A stretch of DNA of 64,000 nucleotides, taken from assembly GCF_047663525.1 (NCBI RefSeq), contig NC_092602.1:1557501-1621500 (forward strand), read 5' to 3'. The notes beneath the pieces are model-generated. The model ran no database searches and was not told the origin of the DNA. It was given only the letters and a program-made list of their open reading frames with translations. The stretch comes from Anas platyrhynchos (Eukaryota; Chordata; Aves; Anseriformes; Anatidae). Shown one piece after another: positions 11,530 through 24,276 of this stretch. A program made the position numbers and the translations under genes. Numbering within the stretch: the stretch's first letter is position 1; the number at the start of each line of letters is the position of its first letter.

Positions 11530-14500
11530 CTGCAACACAAAGGAGGTGTGATACAGGCTCAGGAGACAGCTGGCAGGGATCCTAGAGGTCAGTTAAGTCC
11601 TTCCCCATACTGCAGGGCCAAATCAAGCTTGCACAGACAATAGCAAGGTGTTCTTAACACCTTTTTCCCAAAGACAGCAATTTCATGCCAGACAAGTCCG
11701 CACTCTAATTTCTTTACAGTCAGGAAGTCAGAGATCCATTGCTGTGATCAGAGAGGAAGACCAAAGCCTCCAGGAAGCCCTCACTATTAGAGCAGTTGTC
11801 TGAAACAAACCGAGCTCCAGAGATCTGAGTATGATCGGGGACACTTCGTTAACTCAGTCTAGACAAAGCAGCTGCAAGCACAAAGTTGGCAGGGAACAGT
11901 GGAAGATTTCGTATTTGCTGGTGGTGTAGAAACTACTTTACACAGATAAAAAAACATACACAGATATAACTATGAAACTGAGAATCTCCTGAAAAGGTGG
12001 AATTTGCCTAGACCTCTAACTGAAAAGATGAATCCTATGAAACACTGAACAAGACCACTTCACTATTACAAATGGGTTCCAGAAGCAGATCAGTCAGCTT
12101 TCAGATTTGGGCAGCAGGTGTCTCCACACACCAGTGAGAGATCTCTGATGTGAAAAGCCAGTCCGCTGATTTGATAAAAGTAATCAAACATTGATTTAGA
12201 ATAAAATAAAATTCTAAAAAGTATTTAGAATAAAAAGAATAAACAGCTAAATCTTTATTAGCATCCAAAACCTGCTTCTCAAAAAGCTGAAATATGCAGA
12301 AAGGATATCAGTGACCAAACATAATCCCTTTGCATGCTCCCCTTCCAATTCTTTATCATGAAATTTGACTTTATATTGAAAATATTGCTGTGGATCAAGC
12401 TCTTGTTTCAAAAGCTATACAAATTAATTCTATATTTGTTGTTTTTAATTAAACCAAGCTGATAATCTCATGTTAGCAAACAGGCAAATGGGATATACTT
12501 CATTCTATAGTAATAATGTATTTTTTTAAAGACAGATTACACACTTCATAGAATAATTCCTGCTCTATGGCATAAAATAAATACTCTCCTTATGACAGAA
12601 ATGCAGTTAATATTTTGAGCAACTTACCTTTTAGAGTTCCTGGACTTTGTAAATTAAGTAAGAGAAACAGGCTGAGTAACCCTCGGCTGAACACACACAG
12701 CAGTTCCTCAGATCCAGAAGCGTGCACATGAGCCCAGCACATTTGCTATTCTCATATTGCCCTTCATGACATTGAATTTTTTTTTTTTTTTGCTGCTCCA
12801 CTGCTCAAGAAGATAGTGCATAAGATTTTGAACACGCATTAAAAGACAGAGACGGCATGATGTAAAATGTTTCTGCTAACTTTTGGCAAGCCCTGACTTT
12901 GGAGGTAGGCTTTCAGCATAACCCTGCACAGCACTGGTGGAAGATGACAGCACTTGGGACACTTCTATTTAGACACAAAATTTCAGCGCATAAGCATTAT
13001 GAATTTAATTGTAAATCCATTTTTAAAACAGAGGCATAAGCCTTCTGTACTCCCAGTATCTCCAGTAAGCAACGAAAGCACGTGGCATGCTTGGCACATT
13101 AGTCAGCAGCCACTAGTACCAGACCAGGACACCAAAGCCATTATGTCCTGAATTAGACCCATCCAGAGATTTTTACCCAACTGCTGGATATTAGTGTGAC
13201 ATATGGGAGGAGCACTCTCATCTGGAGTATCCCACACTACCTCTTTTAGGGTTTACAGCATATGAAGCCTCTTACCTTTCTCCAACATTGTTTTCATTCA
13301 CCTGGGAGTTACTATTGCAAGCTATTTCTGGCAGTCTGAGTAAGAAGCTACTTGATTTTTGTGACAGAATTATTGCTAGCAAAAAGAATACTTGAACAGC
13401 TTCAATGCTTTCAAAATACATGTACAGTTTTAATCGAAATAAGAATGCTCTGAAATCCTCCTTCCCCTACAGATAACTCGGAACAGGCCAAGCAAAGATT
13501 TTTGAACAGAACACTCTAAACTAAGATTTACCTAAGGAATTAGAGAACAAACAGTATCAAAGCCAAAACTACTTCCCGTATTTTTACCTTTGAACTGTTG
13601 ATACTCACTTTTTCACTCCGATTTGGTCATAGCACAGCGGCTGCCTGACAAGGTTAGAGTTTACCATTTTGTTAGGAAGATGCCCTGCACAATGCCTGCT
13701 GGCACTTTAGGTGGATTTGTTCTTCTGAGCAAACACCCAGGACAAACTGAACAAGAGAATTTTACCTTCTTTCCAAGCTCAGAAACGTGAAAGAACAAGG
13801 CTGAAACCACAGCAGCTATCTAGCTGATCAGGTTTCCTTAACCTAATTCTTTCACTCATATGTTAATTGGTAAGTGACACTGCTCCCTCTTCAACAAAAA
13901 TCCCATACTCTTTTCTGGGTGATTTTGTGCTCTGATTTTCTGAGCATTCTGTTGTCGCTGAGGTCAGACAATTTTATTATCACAAGCACTACTTAGCACC
14001 TGTTGTGTGTCCCCCCTCCCCTTCCCAAACAGACTTTTGGAAGTTTTGTGCTTACCTGGTGTTATCACCAGTAACAGATACCTCGGCAGGACTCATCGGT
14101 GCGCATTACACCAGCAAGACACTGCTGACTGCTCTTTTTAAAGGATTATTTTCCTTTCCTCATCACTTAGCTGTAAGCATCAAAAGTTCTTTCTTGCCTA
14201 CTGAAGTGCAAACTCTACTAGAAAACCTATCCCTAACTACAGTGAGGGCTTTTTTGTTTCACAAAGGGATTTGTCTGTCCACACTGAGAACTATCAGGAG
14301 CTGAAGTGCATCAAAACAGATTAATGAGATGTGCAGCTCTTTAGTAGGAGCTAAAACAAGGTCAGGAGCAACGGAGTAGTTTGTTCGACAAAGTTTGTAC
14401 CAATTTTTAACAAAGAAACAAGTCCTGACAAAGAATAGTTATTAAAGAAAAAAAAAAAAAAAAGAATAAGAAAAAGAAAACCAAGCAAAATTTGCAAAAT

Positions 14501-15884
14501 TGTTACTTATCTTTGCCAGAGGTTCAAACCTTAGTTTTAAAGCAGCTTAAGTTAATTTTGTTGTTTCTTTGATTGGCATAGAACTGAAGAGCTCAGTGTA
14601 CAAGGGAAGAAGAGGACCAGTTACGATGCCCCTGTTATTTTGGGAGCACTGAGGAAACACACCATGCTACGTGCTACCCATGCAAACACAAAAAGAGATC
14701 AGAGCTTCAGATGGGCACCATCTGTCCCAGAGCATCTTCCAAGTGTCCTCACACCCATTCGGTCAGGCAAGCACCCGTATCTCTAGCGAAGGGTCACACA
14801 AGCCACCAAACTCTAGATTTACCGGGTCCATCCACAACAAGGACCCCAATTCCCACCACAACAGCAGAAAATCTTCTCAGGACTCCGCTGCTCACCCCGA
14901 GCCATCCCAACCTGCCCAAGATGCTGAATTTCTTTAACACTGCCCTACAAATTCAGAAGTCTTTGTCCTTCCCACGTGCCTCCTTCCCGCTTTACCTCTG
15001 CCACCCAAGCTGCAGTGTGCCATCTCCTGCCAACTCCTTCTCCAAAATGCTCTTCTTCCATGAAGAGTTAACGGGCTGAAGGTAAGGCCCACTGATACCC
15101 GGGATCGTGTGTCCGCTGGCTGCTCGCCTTCCTCCTTGGGCACAGATCCTAACACCCTCGCTGCTTAATGAATTATCTAACAAGCTGGCAGCACTCAAGC
15201 TGTGATGAGGTTTATGCTTCAAATCTCACCAAATGGTACTGTAAGGTACTGTCAAGAGGCAGAAGTCTGAGTTTGGAGGCAAAGCCATGGACTGCAGCCT
15301 TCTGATGGTTAATTTGAGCAAAGCCGGGTACAAAACACACCACCCCCGGCTCGTTCCCCTTCCAGCTTCGCTCCCCACTAGAGGTCACTACGAAACCCAT
15401 TTTAATTTGTTGTCTGAAGTTTTCTACAGGTTTCCCCCTTTTTCACGTGCATCAGGCAGGTTCCCCCCATCGTGCCACCCCAAAAGGACTTTTCAGCCAG
15501 GACTGTGATCACTGCAGACTGTCACACGGTGCCAGCTTACTCCCTTCTCTTCCACCTGCCTGTAAAATACATCAACAAGCATCTCCCCATGATTATTCCT
15601 CTGCATAAGCAATGGTCAGCAGAATAAAATGCCTCCATTTCTGCAGCCAGTGATCCTCAAGTAGCCGTGAGGGTGACCTCTTGCTTCTGTTCAACCACAA
15701 TCCTGCAACAGCTCTGTATTTGAGAAGCTTCACAGCCAAGCCCAACCTCACCAAATAACGAAGGAGTCCTTCAAAAGGAACTCAGAGCAAGATAAAGGTC
15801 TACAGAAGTGGAAGGACCCTTCCTGAACCACAGAATATCTCTGCCTGGTCTCTTACAGCAACATTAAGAAATTAAATAACTTAC
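11530..15884 (-). other. Probable MYO1H 5' intron or upstream region, no gene seen
   Basis: A 4.4 kb stretch between the first certain MYO1H coding exon and the putative MALSHQ exon. It contains T16 (12,777-12,792), A16 (14,448-14,463), a possible CR1 remnant near 11,560-11,640 and otherwise unique AT-rich DNA. Short open frames of up to 122 codons near 14.7-15.5 kb overlap on both strands and show no recognisable domain. A second strong donor-like site, AAAAG|GTAAGT, lies on the minus strand near 12,630 and could belong to a non-coding 5' exon. Confidence 0.6.
11560..11640 (-). repeat. Possible short CR1 remnant
   Basis: The segment GGCAGGGATCCTAGAGGTCA and the following text through CTGCAGGGCC resemble the CR1 tail text, in which a GGAAGGGA block is followed by AGAGGTCA and then CAGGG. 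It is only about 80 bases and highly diverged, so this is a similarity call from memory of the consensus. It may be chance. Confidence 0.3.
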
Positions 15885-15902
15885 CTGATGGCTCAGAGCC
15901 AT
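15885..15902 (-). CDS. MYO1H: Putative alternative N-terminal exon of MYO1H (MALSHQ)
   Basis: On the minus strand an ATG at 15,900-15,902 opens six codons, MALSHQ. They end exactly at a perfect donor, CAG|GTAAGT (intron begins at 15,884). Phase is 0, and the next recognised exon (right end 11,529) is also entered at phase 0. It has 11 open codons, [11 protein letters not shown], before its own Met, so splicing would give [22 protein letters not shown]. By family knowledge, the paralogue MYO1C has isoforms with a short extension starting MAL upstream of its MESAL start. The ATG context is mediocre (T at -3, G at +4). Without transcript data this stays a hypothesis. The alternative is a non-coding 5' exon elsewhere, with translation starting at 11,496. 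Confidence 0.42.
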
Positions 15903-16029
15903 TGAGGAAAAAGGTGAACAGTAAGATCTGGGGAGCTGAGCAGGGCAAAAACATTCCTGATTTGTCCTCAGCTAGTAAATGCTGATTATAACAGGAATGT
16001 TCAAGACTTAAAATTTAAAATCTCAGCCA

Positions 16030-16035
16030 TTTATA
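16030..16035 (-). promoter_or_regulatory. TATA-like box upstream of putative MYO1H first exon
   Basis: The minus strand reads TATAAA inside AATATAAATGG, about 130 bases upstream of the candidate ATG at 15,902. A start site about 30 bases downstream would leave a 5' UTR of about 100 bases. There is no CpG island here, which fits a tissue-restricted promoter. TATA-like hexamers are common in AT-rich DNA, so this is weak alone and gains only from its position. Confidence 0.25.
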
Positions 16036-17228
16036 TTTCTAATAGACAAGTGGAAAGACACCTGTTTAACAGACAGTTTATTTAAAGCTATCCATTTCCC
16101 AACGGAATCAGTTTTTGCTAACAGAGAAAGATAAATCTTACTGACAGGAGCACGCTTGTGTTACCGTCTGCAATAAAGCTTCCCACCCCCACCAAAAATC
16201 AGAGCCTTATTTCATGCTGGACACACTGATCCTAAGGCACACTTCAGTCTATTTGTTCAACTCTGTTTCCAGCTGGCATTCTAGAAAATCTATTGTGATG
16301 CCAAACATTTATGACCTTTTTGCCTGTTGTTCTGTTGTTACATCCTTGAGATCTAAGCAAATACAACTCACGCCACAAGAATGCAGCACTGTAAGCAGGC
16401 ATCTCTGGAGCCATCTGATTTAAAATAGAAATGAGTCTCGAGTCTGCCCAAGACAGATGAGCTTGGAGCACTGCTAACAGATTCCTTCAGAAACGTCAGC
16501 GCTCTGTTTTGGAAATACTCACTCACTGCAACGGGCAGCGCTCCTTGACCCAGGCCTGCACCCCTTGTGCTCAACAGGAATTTGCTCATTAAGGCTCCTC
16601 CAAATGGTACAGAGGCACCGCAAGGATTACACCAAGGAAACTCCTTAGGCTGCGCTCCACCTTCTTCCACCTAAGGCTCTCCGAAGAGGCAGTGACAGAG
16701 CTTGATCATAAAAAGCAGTTAAAAAATAAAAGAAAATGAAAGACATTCTGCAAGGCACTGCAGAAAGCACAGCCTGCTTGCCCTGTTGGCAAGGTCAGCA
16801 GGAGGGTGAGGACTGGCCCTGGCAACCATGTGCCCTCCCTCGACCCTGGCAGCACCCTGCAGGTCAGGATTACAGCATGCCATGGGGCTGCACACAGCTG
16901 CCTGCACAGCATCTGCTCCGAGAGGAGCCCAGACCCCATCCTGCCTTCCCCAAAGGGAATTCGGGTTCGGTGGCCATCAAGGAGCCGGTACTTACTGAGT
17001 ACACCTGGCAATAAGGCTTGAAGCAGTGCGTTACCGCCCTGGAATAATGGCAAGCCCAGGGCGACAGGGAAATGCTTCCCTCCTACTGTGGAAGCTTTGG
17101 TGTGGCTCATAAAAATTAATCCGTTCAGAGTAATTTTCAGATAAACCAGAATTGCACGTAAAACCAATTAAAACAGATCAGATCTGTATCAAGTGACCGT
17201 GCTATGTCTGTCTGATTGCAGCATAACC

Positions 17229-17232
<4 letters not shown>

Positions 17233-17257
<25 letters not shown>
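17233..17257. repeat. A25 homopolymer run
   Basis: Twenty-five uninterrupted A residues, the longest mononucleotide run in the window. No LINE or SINE body is recognisable upstream and no target-site duplication was noticed, so it may be a plain microsatellite or the relic of a retroposed tail. Confidence 0.85.
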
Positions 17258-17259
<2 letters not shown>

Positions 17260-17759
17260 CCAAGACTATTACTTTTATTATTTTTTAGACATTTCAGTTA
17301 GACCAGCCCCTATATCCCAGGAAGCCTCTTCCACATTTATACAGAAACTGAAGCATCGCACACCAGCTGTGCCTGAAAACACAGAGGCAGTGCAGAAGAG
17401 TGAGGCAGCACTCAGGACATCCTGAGCTACTGTACACACTTTTCAAGGTAGCAGAATTCATAAATACAATTATACTGTGGAAAAAATTACACATTGTAAC
17501 CTAATTTCTTTTCAAAAGAATACAGAGTAAGAGGGTTTTAAGGTTAATCAACAGCCTAGGGAAACGCCAACAATTCTTAAGGCCTCTTGTCTGTATCCAG
17601 GGAATAGCCTACTATAGACTTGTTAAAGGGTGACTGTCTGTCTTTCTCAATAGAAGAGAGGTCGAGGTGAACTACTTCACTTTCATAAATCAAAAGAAAG
17701 AAAAAAGTGAGAAAATCTCCAGAGTTCAAACATTTCTTTAAAACCCAAACTTTAAATAC

Positions 17760-18110
17760 TAAATGGGCTTCATGGCTGCCATTTTGAAAAACATTAGTTT
17801 GCCAAAGGACCCTTTTGATTTCTATTTGAAATGTAAGAGCTCACAGATAATCCATTGAGAATCAAACCCCCACAAAAGGCTTTCTGAAACAATCGTGGTG
17901 CTTGTGAAGGACAACATTTTTGTGCGCAAAATAAAACATTTTAATGCGCTACAATCCATTACACATATATTCCTCCATTTCCTTTCAGTAATTATTCATT
18001 AGAAAACATTTAACGTCACTGCAGATTTCACACTGGGCAGTCTGCACACAAAGGAGAAGAGTTGGCCCATTTATAAGGGACTGAGGCCTTCTTTTCTAAT
18101 CTGAGAAACT
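17760..18110. promoter_or_regulatory. Candidate conserved non-coding element A
   Basis: Unique sequence with an OTX/CRX-like TAATCC, two further AATCC-type blocks (ACAATCCATTAC), AATTATTCATTAG homeodomain sites and the near-palindrome CCCATTTATAAGGG. It lies between MYO1H and FOXN4, where FOXN4 distal enhancers would be expected. Conservation cannot be measured from one sequence, so this is a motif-density guess. Confidence 0.25.
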
Positions 18111-18365
18111 CCAAGGAGGTGGGGGCTGCTGGACACAACGGGCAGGCTAAATTGTGCGGTTAACGGTCAAAGCCCCCCTGCCTACTTTGACACTCATTTA
18201 AAGATGACAAGGAACAATAGAGATTTGTTCTTAGCAACTCTTTCTTGTTATGCGGTCTACATCGGCTAAGCTGGGCGGCTCAATACATGAAACCGGCCCT
18301 GATACCCGGTTCCACCTGCCAGCGCTCGCCCTCCCTCGGCCTGCGCTCTCCTCGTCCCCCCCCCC

Positions 18366-18500
18366 TTGTCCTTTCCCCACTTTAACACAATGAGACAGGT
18401 AAAGAATATCATTAAAAAGAGTCCCATTCAGCGTGTCAGCTTTAATAAAACAATTGCCTGTCGGGTTAATATGAGCAGCTCGAATTTTGGGTTGCTGCCA
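18366..18500. promoter_or_regulatory. Candidate conserved non-coding element B
   Basis: After a C-rich stretch, unique AT-balanced sequence carries AACAATTG (SOX-like site overlapping an E-box CAATTG), GGTTAATATGAGCAG and ATCATTAAAAAG. An open frame of 103 codons crosses it but has no domain. It is proposed as regulatory only from motif content and position. Confidence 0.2.
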
Positions 18501-21500
18501 GCAATCCCGCTCCTCTCAGCCAGGTTAGCAGAAGCAGCCCTTCTCTCCCCAAAATGCCCACTTCACCTCGGCAATTCCAGCAAACATCGGTGTTTCCAGG
18601 CTGCAGCACTGTCAGCAGGCACCGCTGCATTAAGGCTACCTGATTTACAGCGTAAAACACCTTCTCAGAACCTTTAAATTGACAAAAACATCACAAAACT
18701 GCTAGAAACGATGGTTTTGCTTTATCAGCTTGTTTTGCATTCAGCAGATATTCCACTGGCTCACCCCAGACACGCTAACTTGATCGGCTAGGAAAGAAAC
18801 AGCAATCCCTCCTCACTTGGGAAATGGAAGCCTATAAAAAAGCAAGCTACAAATCCTGCTAGGACAGAAGACCAACGGTTAAAACCGCGTGCTATCTCTG
18901 TGGTGGCTTTTTGGATAAAAATGCCAGAGATTTCTTCAGCACTGACATTCTTGGATCTACTGCTGCTGGACCGGAGGCAGCTCCTCAATGAATCCTGCAT
19001 ATTCTTTGCAGAACAGAACAAATTATTAGAAAGCATAAACCGCTGAGAAGGTCCATAAACTGTATTTCCTAGGTAACATAGCACAGGGTTTCCAGGTGAA
19101 ATGCTAACATTCAAAAGTTAAAACTTCTGGAAAGAGGGGAAGAGTGGATTTACTCAGCTTCTAGGAAAGACAAGGACAGTCCTCGAGCATCTGACACTCC
19201 GTATGGCACAGGAAAGCATTAGACAGTAAGCTGATGTATTTAGAAGTCTTGCAGATGACCAGAAAGAGATGCCTTGCTTGCTACGATGACTTTTGTGTAA
19301 ACCAGAGCCCAGCTCAGACCTCAGTAACTACAAAGAACACGTAGTAGGATAAGGGTACTTCTGGAAAGTTTTCAAAAAATAAAATTAACTACAAGGAAGA
19401 TGTAAAAGCAGCTTTTCTGCCTGGATTAGGTTGCAGTCCCTCTGTATTTACCATTATTGCTTGTTTTGGTCTCAGTCAGGAGTCTGGCTGTTCAGAACAA
19501 GCACTGAATTATTTACATAGCATAGGAACAGTGATGGTGTGACTTCCCTCAGCTGCGTGGTGCTGCAGGCAGGAGGTCCGGCCCTCTGGCTGGGCTGCAG
19601 GTCCGTGCAGACACCTGGGAACCAAAGGCACCTTCTCCTCCTCTCACAGTTTGAATACTTGGCTTTTCACAATCACAAAAAAAAAGCAAGTCATGTTCTT
19701 CCCCACTACTAAAAGCCCCATACCTCAAATTGTTCCTTCTGTAGTCTGAACAGCGAGCGACGAGGAGCACACTGCTCCCAGGGCTGTGGACAGCCCTTCT
19801 GTGCTCCATTCCACTAAGTACTTCTAGCCATAGCTCAAAAGGCTAATGAAATCTACAAAGACAGGCAATTTACTATCAGCAGCCACTAGCAAATATGTCA
19901 AAACCAGTTTGAGAAGCAAATTGGAGGTCTAATCAATTTTTATCTTCACTCTTAGGATAGAATTCCAGATGGAAAAAAAAATAGCAAAAACCTTGTGATC
20001 ACTCAGTGCTGCAGTCCTGCTTTATTTTAAAAAATGAACACACCGTCATGGCATTTAGCAAGTGGTCGTGACATTAGATGGGCAAGTCTTCAGAAAAGAA
20101 CTAGAGGAAAACTGAATGCAAACACATGATTTTGGACACAGCAAGAAGGCCATAGATGAAATAAACATTGATATCACTTCAACTATAGAAGCATTTTAAC
20201 ACAAGCCCTGATGATAAAACCCTTTGGACATCAGAAAGCAAAGAGACGTTGGTTTGTACAATTACATCTCTCAAGAGGTGACAAATCAGTGTAGAATCTG
20301 AAAGCAGGGAAGCTGAGCAATGCCTGGGACAACAAATTGCCATCCAAACCAAGCTTTTTATCTCATCATGCTGTAGCAAAAGCCAGTCTTTATCCCTGCA
20401 CCAGATCCAAGAAAAATCAGGGGTTCCTTTGACAACTACTGCAAAGGAGTCACCTGCACCGGCTGCAGTGCAAGATCTAATTCACGTGAATTACAGCAAA
20501 GGTCACCCAAACACTCACGTTAATTTACAACGTGTACTTGCTCTGGGCCTGGCTTGTCAAGCTTGAAGGAGCATCGGATGCCAAGGCTGCAGTTTTGTAC
20601 ACAAGTAGGAAGAGCTCGGAGGGTTTATTTGAAGAGGCTGCGAACAGACTCATTATCTAGCTGCAGATTTACTGGCAAGTGTAATATTTCAACAGAGTCT
20701 GGAGATGCAGCCACAGTGCAGCAAGGGAATGTTTCTGTGAATAAATAGCAAGCCTCCCTCAAATTGATTCAGAAAACATCTTTATCAGACATTCCCTGTT
20801 GCTTTTAATTTTCCTGGACCTCTCTGTGCACAAAGCACTTAGCTAACAAGCATTTCAATTTAGTAGTCAAGCACGAAGACGTTATCAATGGGCCACATAA
20901 TTGCTTCATTCTGGAAGCTACTACCTGAAGCCACGAGAGAGCCTTTTACACTCCACCAGCCAAAACACCTAGCAGAAAGGTTAACAAATTAGACTTGCTT
21001 CAAAGCCACCTGCATCATTAAGCGACAGTGTGGTGAGACTTAATACAAAATAATTTTCTCTAAAGGAAAGAAATGGGGTTATCTTCAGAAGACGTCCCTT
21101 TACTACTCCTCGTGGTACTTTACGGTGCACGAAATCTGGTTTTGACAATAGGAATATCTGGGCACAGCAGCCATGAGGAGCTTCCATGGCTGCTCGCAGC
21201 TCTGAAAGCAAGTGAGAGGAAAGATGGTGCTCTATTGTTGACTGGCTACCAAAACGGGGCAGAGAAGGACAGAGAAGAAGTACTGTGACCCCCCTTCCCC
21301 CATATAGGGTCTGAGTTACTTTTGCTCCGTGCTAGGTACAGAAGTGGGGGGAGGTCTCCCCCATCCTGTGTGCAGCAGGTCCCGCAGGTCAGGGCCATCC
21401 AGGGGTAATTATTCCCATGCTGGTTTTGTTATTAAAATAAAGGTCAGGGCTCCTCAAGCAGTCACATATGAGTTCCCAGGCATTTTGGTGTGCATGCAGA

Positions 21501-23484
21501 TGTTGCAAGTCCCCTTCTCTACTGATCAGAAAAGCATTCCTTTTTTTCCTCCTACTTCCAAGTAGGTGAAAGTTAGCTCCTTCCCTCCTCCTTTGGCCAC
21601 GCCATTCACCCCAAATAACCCTGGATACAGTTCTACTTCTCTTCCTTTGAGAAGGAAGAAAATAATTACCCCCTACACAACACAAACCAGGCACCCAATT
21701 TGCCAGGATAGCTGTCCCTCCTAATTTAGCTGGAGATTTTCATTTTAAAGCATGTATTAGCATAAAACCTTGCAAAGAGCTCTGAACTTACCCCTGCTTC
21801 CTCCCTATTGCTACAAAAAAGTAGCCTAAAGCAAGCTGAGCAGGAAAGGAACAAAATTAACCCCCACCTTCTGAAACAGATTACCCTCTCTGACTACATT
21901 GCGTGTTCCCACAGCAGGACAGGCTGCAGGGAGAAGTGACATAGCTGTTAGCTGTTATGGCTAAAAGGCTCCTTAATGCCTGACATGAGGAAACTTAATC
22001 ATTTCAAACAGGGAAAACCTGCTAAAATAGGTAAGCGATGAGGTAGGTTTTAAAGGAGCAAAACATTAATACCACCTTAGCCTCGATCCTTAACAAAATG
22101 ACTGCTATGGTGGAGTTGCTGTAAAACCTTTTCATTTTTTTCTCCCATAGAAAAGAAGAAAGGAAGGTTTTGGTTTAATGAACTAGCAGTATGTAAAAGA
22201 AAATAGGATATATTCTACATGGAGTTATCTTATTTGTGCTTAACAGGGATAAGAGAAGAAAGAAGATATAAAAATGTGGTTGCTAAAAGCAGATTTTTGT
22301 ATAGAATACTTGATTTTTTTAAAAAAATAAACCCTAACTGAATAGTATGGCTAAATGCTTTCAAAAGTGAGATGGTAACAGAATTGCAGGCTAACAAACC
22401 TGAGACCAATATATCAGCAGGTGCTTTTGTATTTCACTATATTGCATTTTATAAGATGGCACAAAACTCTTGGATTTACACACTTGGCTGAATCAGAAAG
22501 TATTACTGCTGAAGTATATGTTCCTGTTGGTCTTGAAAAGTAAATCTGCTCCTGTGTTCCACCTGCAGCCATCGATGTGCTCAGGGTCAGGGCTCTGTAC
22601 AGTGCTCAGCTGCCCTGGCTTCTATGAAACAACAATTATCGCAGTAATGAACGTGCCCAGCCCATTTGCTGTATTTCTGCCTGCTGTCATTAATACAGTA
22701 AATAACTAGATAGGGAGCCCTGTCTGAGGATACAAATAAAGGCTGTGCCAAACTCAAACCATATGCAACTTGCTGTTTGGTCCTCAACAGTTCACAGGGC
22801 AGATAATGTCGTCTTTGTTTCGCCTTTCATTATGTTTGTAAAATCTCCCTCTCCGTGGCAGGTGGCCACGTCCCCTCCCCCAGACACCAGAGCAGTGCCC
22901 CAAAGAATTCGTACTGCATCGCCCGTGCCCGCCTTGCTCGCTGCCTGCCCAACCAAACCAGAGCCCAGAGCTCTTCGATGCCAGGCAGAGAGGACAGAAA
23001 GCTTGTTTTTTTCAACAGGAGAAATTCCTCCAGCCTTGCAGCTCTTTTGCAAACCCAAAGTTCAATGGTTGTCCAATAGGAAGATGCTGCTCCTGTCCCC
23101 GGTGGATTACAGCCAGTTAACGAACTGCTCCGGGAACAAGTAGGATGTGACGTGCCAGGAGGGTCACAACACTGGAGCTCAGGGGTTTGTGAAATACAGG
23201 GTGAGGATACACAAAGCCTATTGCCTGAGGAATTACTCCTGGGTACCACTAGGATTACTGTGCTGATTTTACGGTCCTTAAAGCTGACCTTCAAAAGGAC
23301 AAATTGAGAAGAAGGAGCAGGATATTCCGCTCTGGGGTTTTTTGAAACAAGAAATGCACATCTTGCTTGTTTTTTTCCTGGAAGCATGAATAAAGAACAA
23401 AAAGAACAAGCAGGTTTAACATCAGTAGGGCCAAATAAAAGGCATGGGGTTATCTGACCTGAGCAAATGATTTTTCTTTCAAGC

Positions 23485-23501
23485 TTTTTTTTTTTTTTTT
23501 T
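23485..23501. repeat. T17 homopolymer run
   Basis: Seventeen T residues in intergenic DNA. No accompanying element is recognised. Confidence 0.8.
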
Positions 23502-24276
23502 GGTCTGATAACTGTAACTTAGATCAAATACCTGTCAAGCAGTATAACAGTGGAAAGGAAAACTCTCACAACAGTTCCAAAAGGCCCCAGCTACTAAAAG
23601 CTGTTCATAAGTCTGGATCTGTCCAACAAATATACATTAACTAAGAAAAATAAGATTTTTTTTAATTGAAAATATATTATTCTTTTTCCCTGGGGAGGAA
23701 TTATTTTCAAGCCTTCTACAACTATTATTAAAAAGAAATTCCCTCATTCCTGTATCAGTTTGAAACCTCAACAGCAAGGTACCCATCACATCCCATGAAC
23801 TAGCCTTACATTTACACTTAAGCACAAGCCAATCTGGACCACTGAGCGAGGGCTCAGCTGTTTCTCATTCACGTAGACTATGCACCATACAGTAGCAGCC
23901 CTGAAAATCACATGGAAAGAAAAAAGCTCTCAGTGTTGCAATAAGAAAACTCCAACAGATTTAATAGGATCATTGCACAGCCACACAACCACATCATCTC
24001 CAAGTTCAGCAGGCAGTACTTCACCTGACTAAAATGCATTCCTTTTTCTCTGAGTGGTACTATGACACATCGAAGCAAAACTGATATTACTTCCTTTCAC
24101 TCTGTGTTCTCACCAGACATAAGATGGGGAAGGAATTAATTACAGCTAATTAAAAATTAAATCCTCTGCCTTGCCTTTGGTTACTGTATTTCTCTGTCTC
24201 AGAATATTCAGCTTAAATGCTCTGTTACGTTCTACCTCTGCCACCTTTTATTGGGGAATAATTTGCTTACTTCTCT

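Larger units (their letters stand above)
15903..24000. other. Intergenic region, no supported gene
   Basis: About 8 kb with no exon I can recognise. It holds A25 at 17,233-17,257, a C-run near 18,355-18,365 and T17 at 23,485-23,501. Two stretches, 17,760-18,110 and 18,366-18,500, are non-repetitive and rich in developmental-factor-like motifs. Open frames at 16,706-17,167 and 22,830-23,387 (minus) are long but low in recognisable content and have overlapping frames on the other strand. Confidence 0.6.

Noticed and set aside
16706-17167. 153-codon minus-strand open frame ending in a Phe-rich tail
   Set aside because: Hydrophobic composition suggested a membrane protein, but the frame is mirrored by open plus-strand frames over the same GC-rich patch and has no family match.
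17233-17257. A25 run as a retroposed gene tail (processed pseudogene)
   Set aside because: No coding remnant, poly(A) signal or target-site duplication was found upstream on either strand.
22830-23387. 185-codon minus-strand open frame
   Set aside because: Three other frames (22,745-23,143 and 22,855-23,079 plus, 22,792-23,058 minus) are open over the same bases. There is no recognisable family and no splice or poly(A) context.
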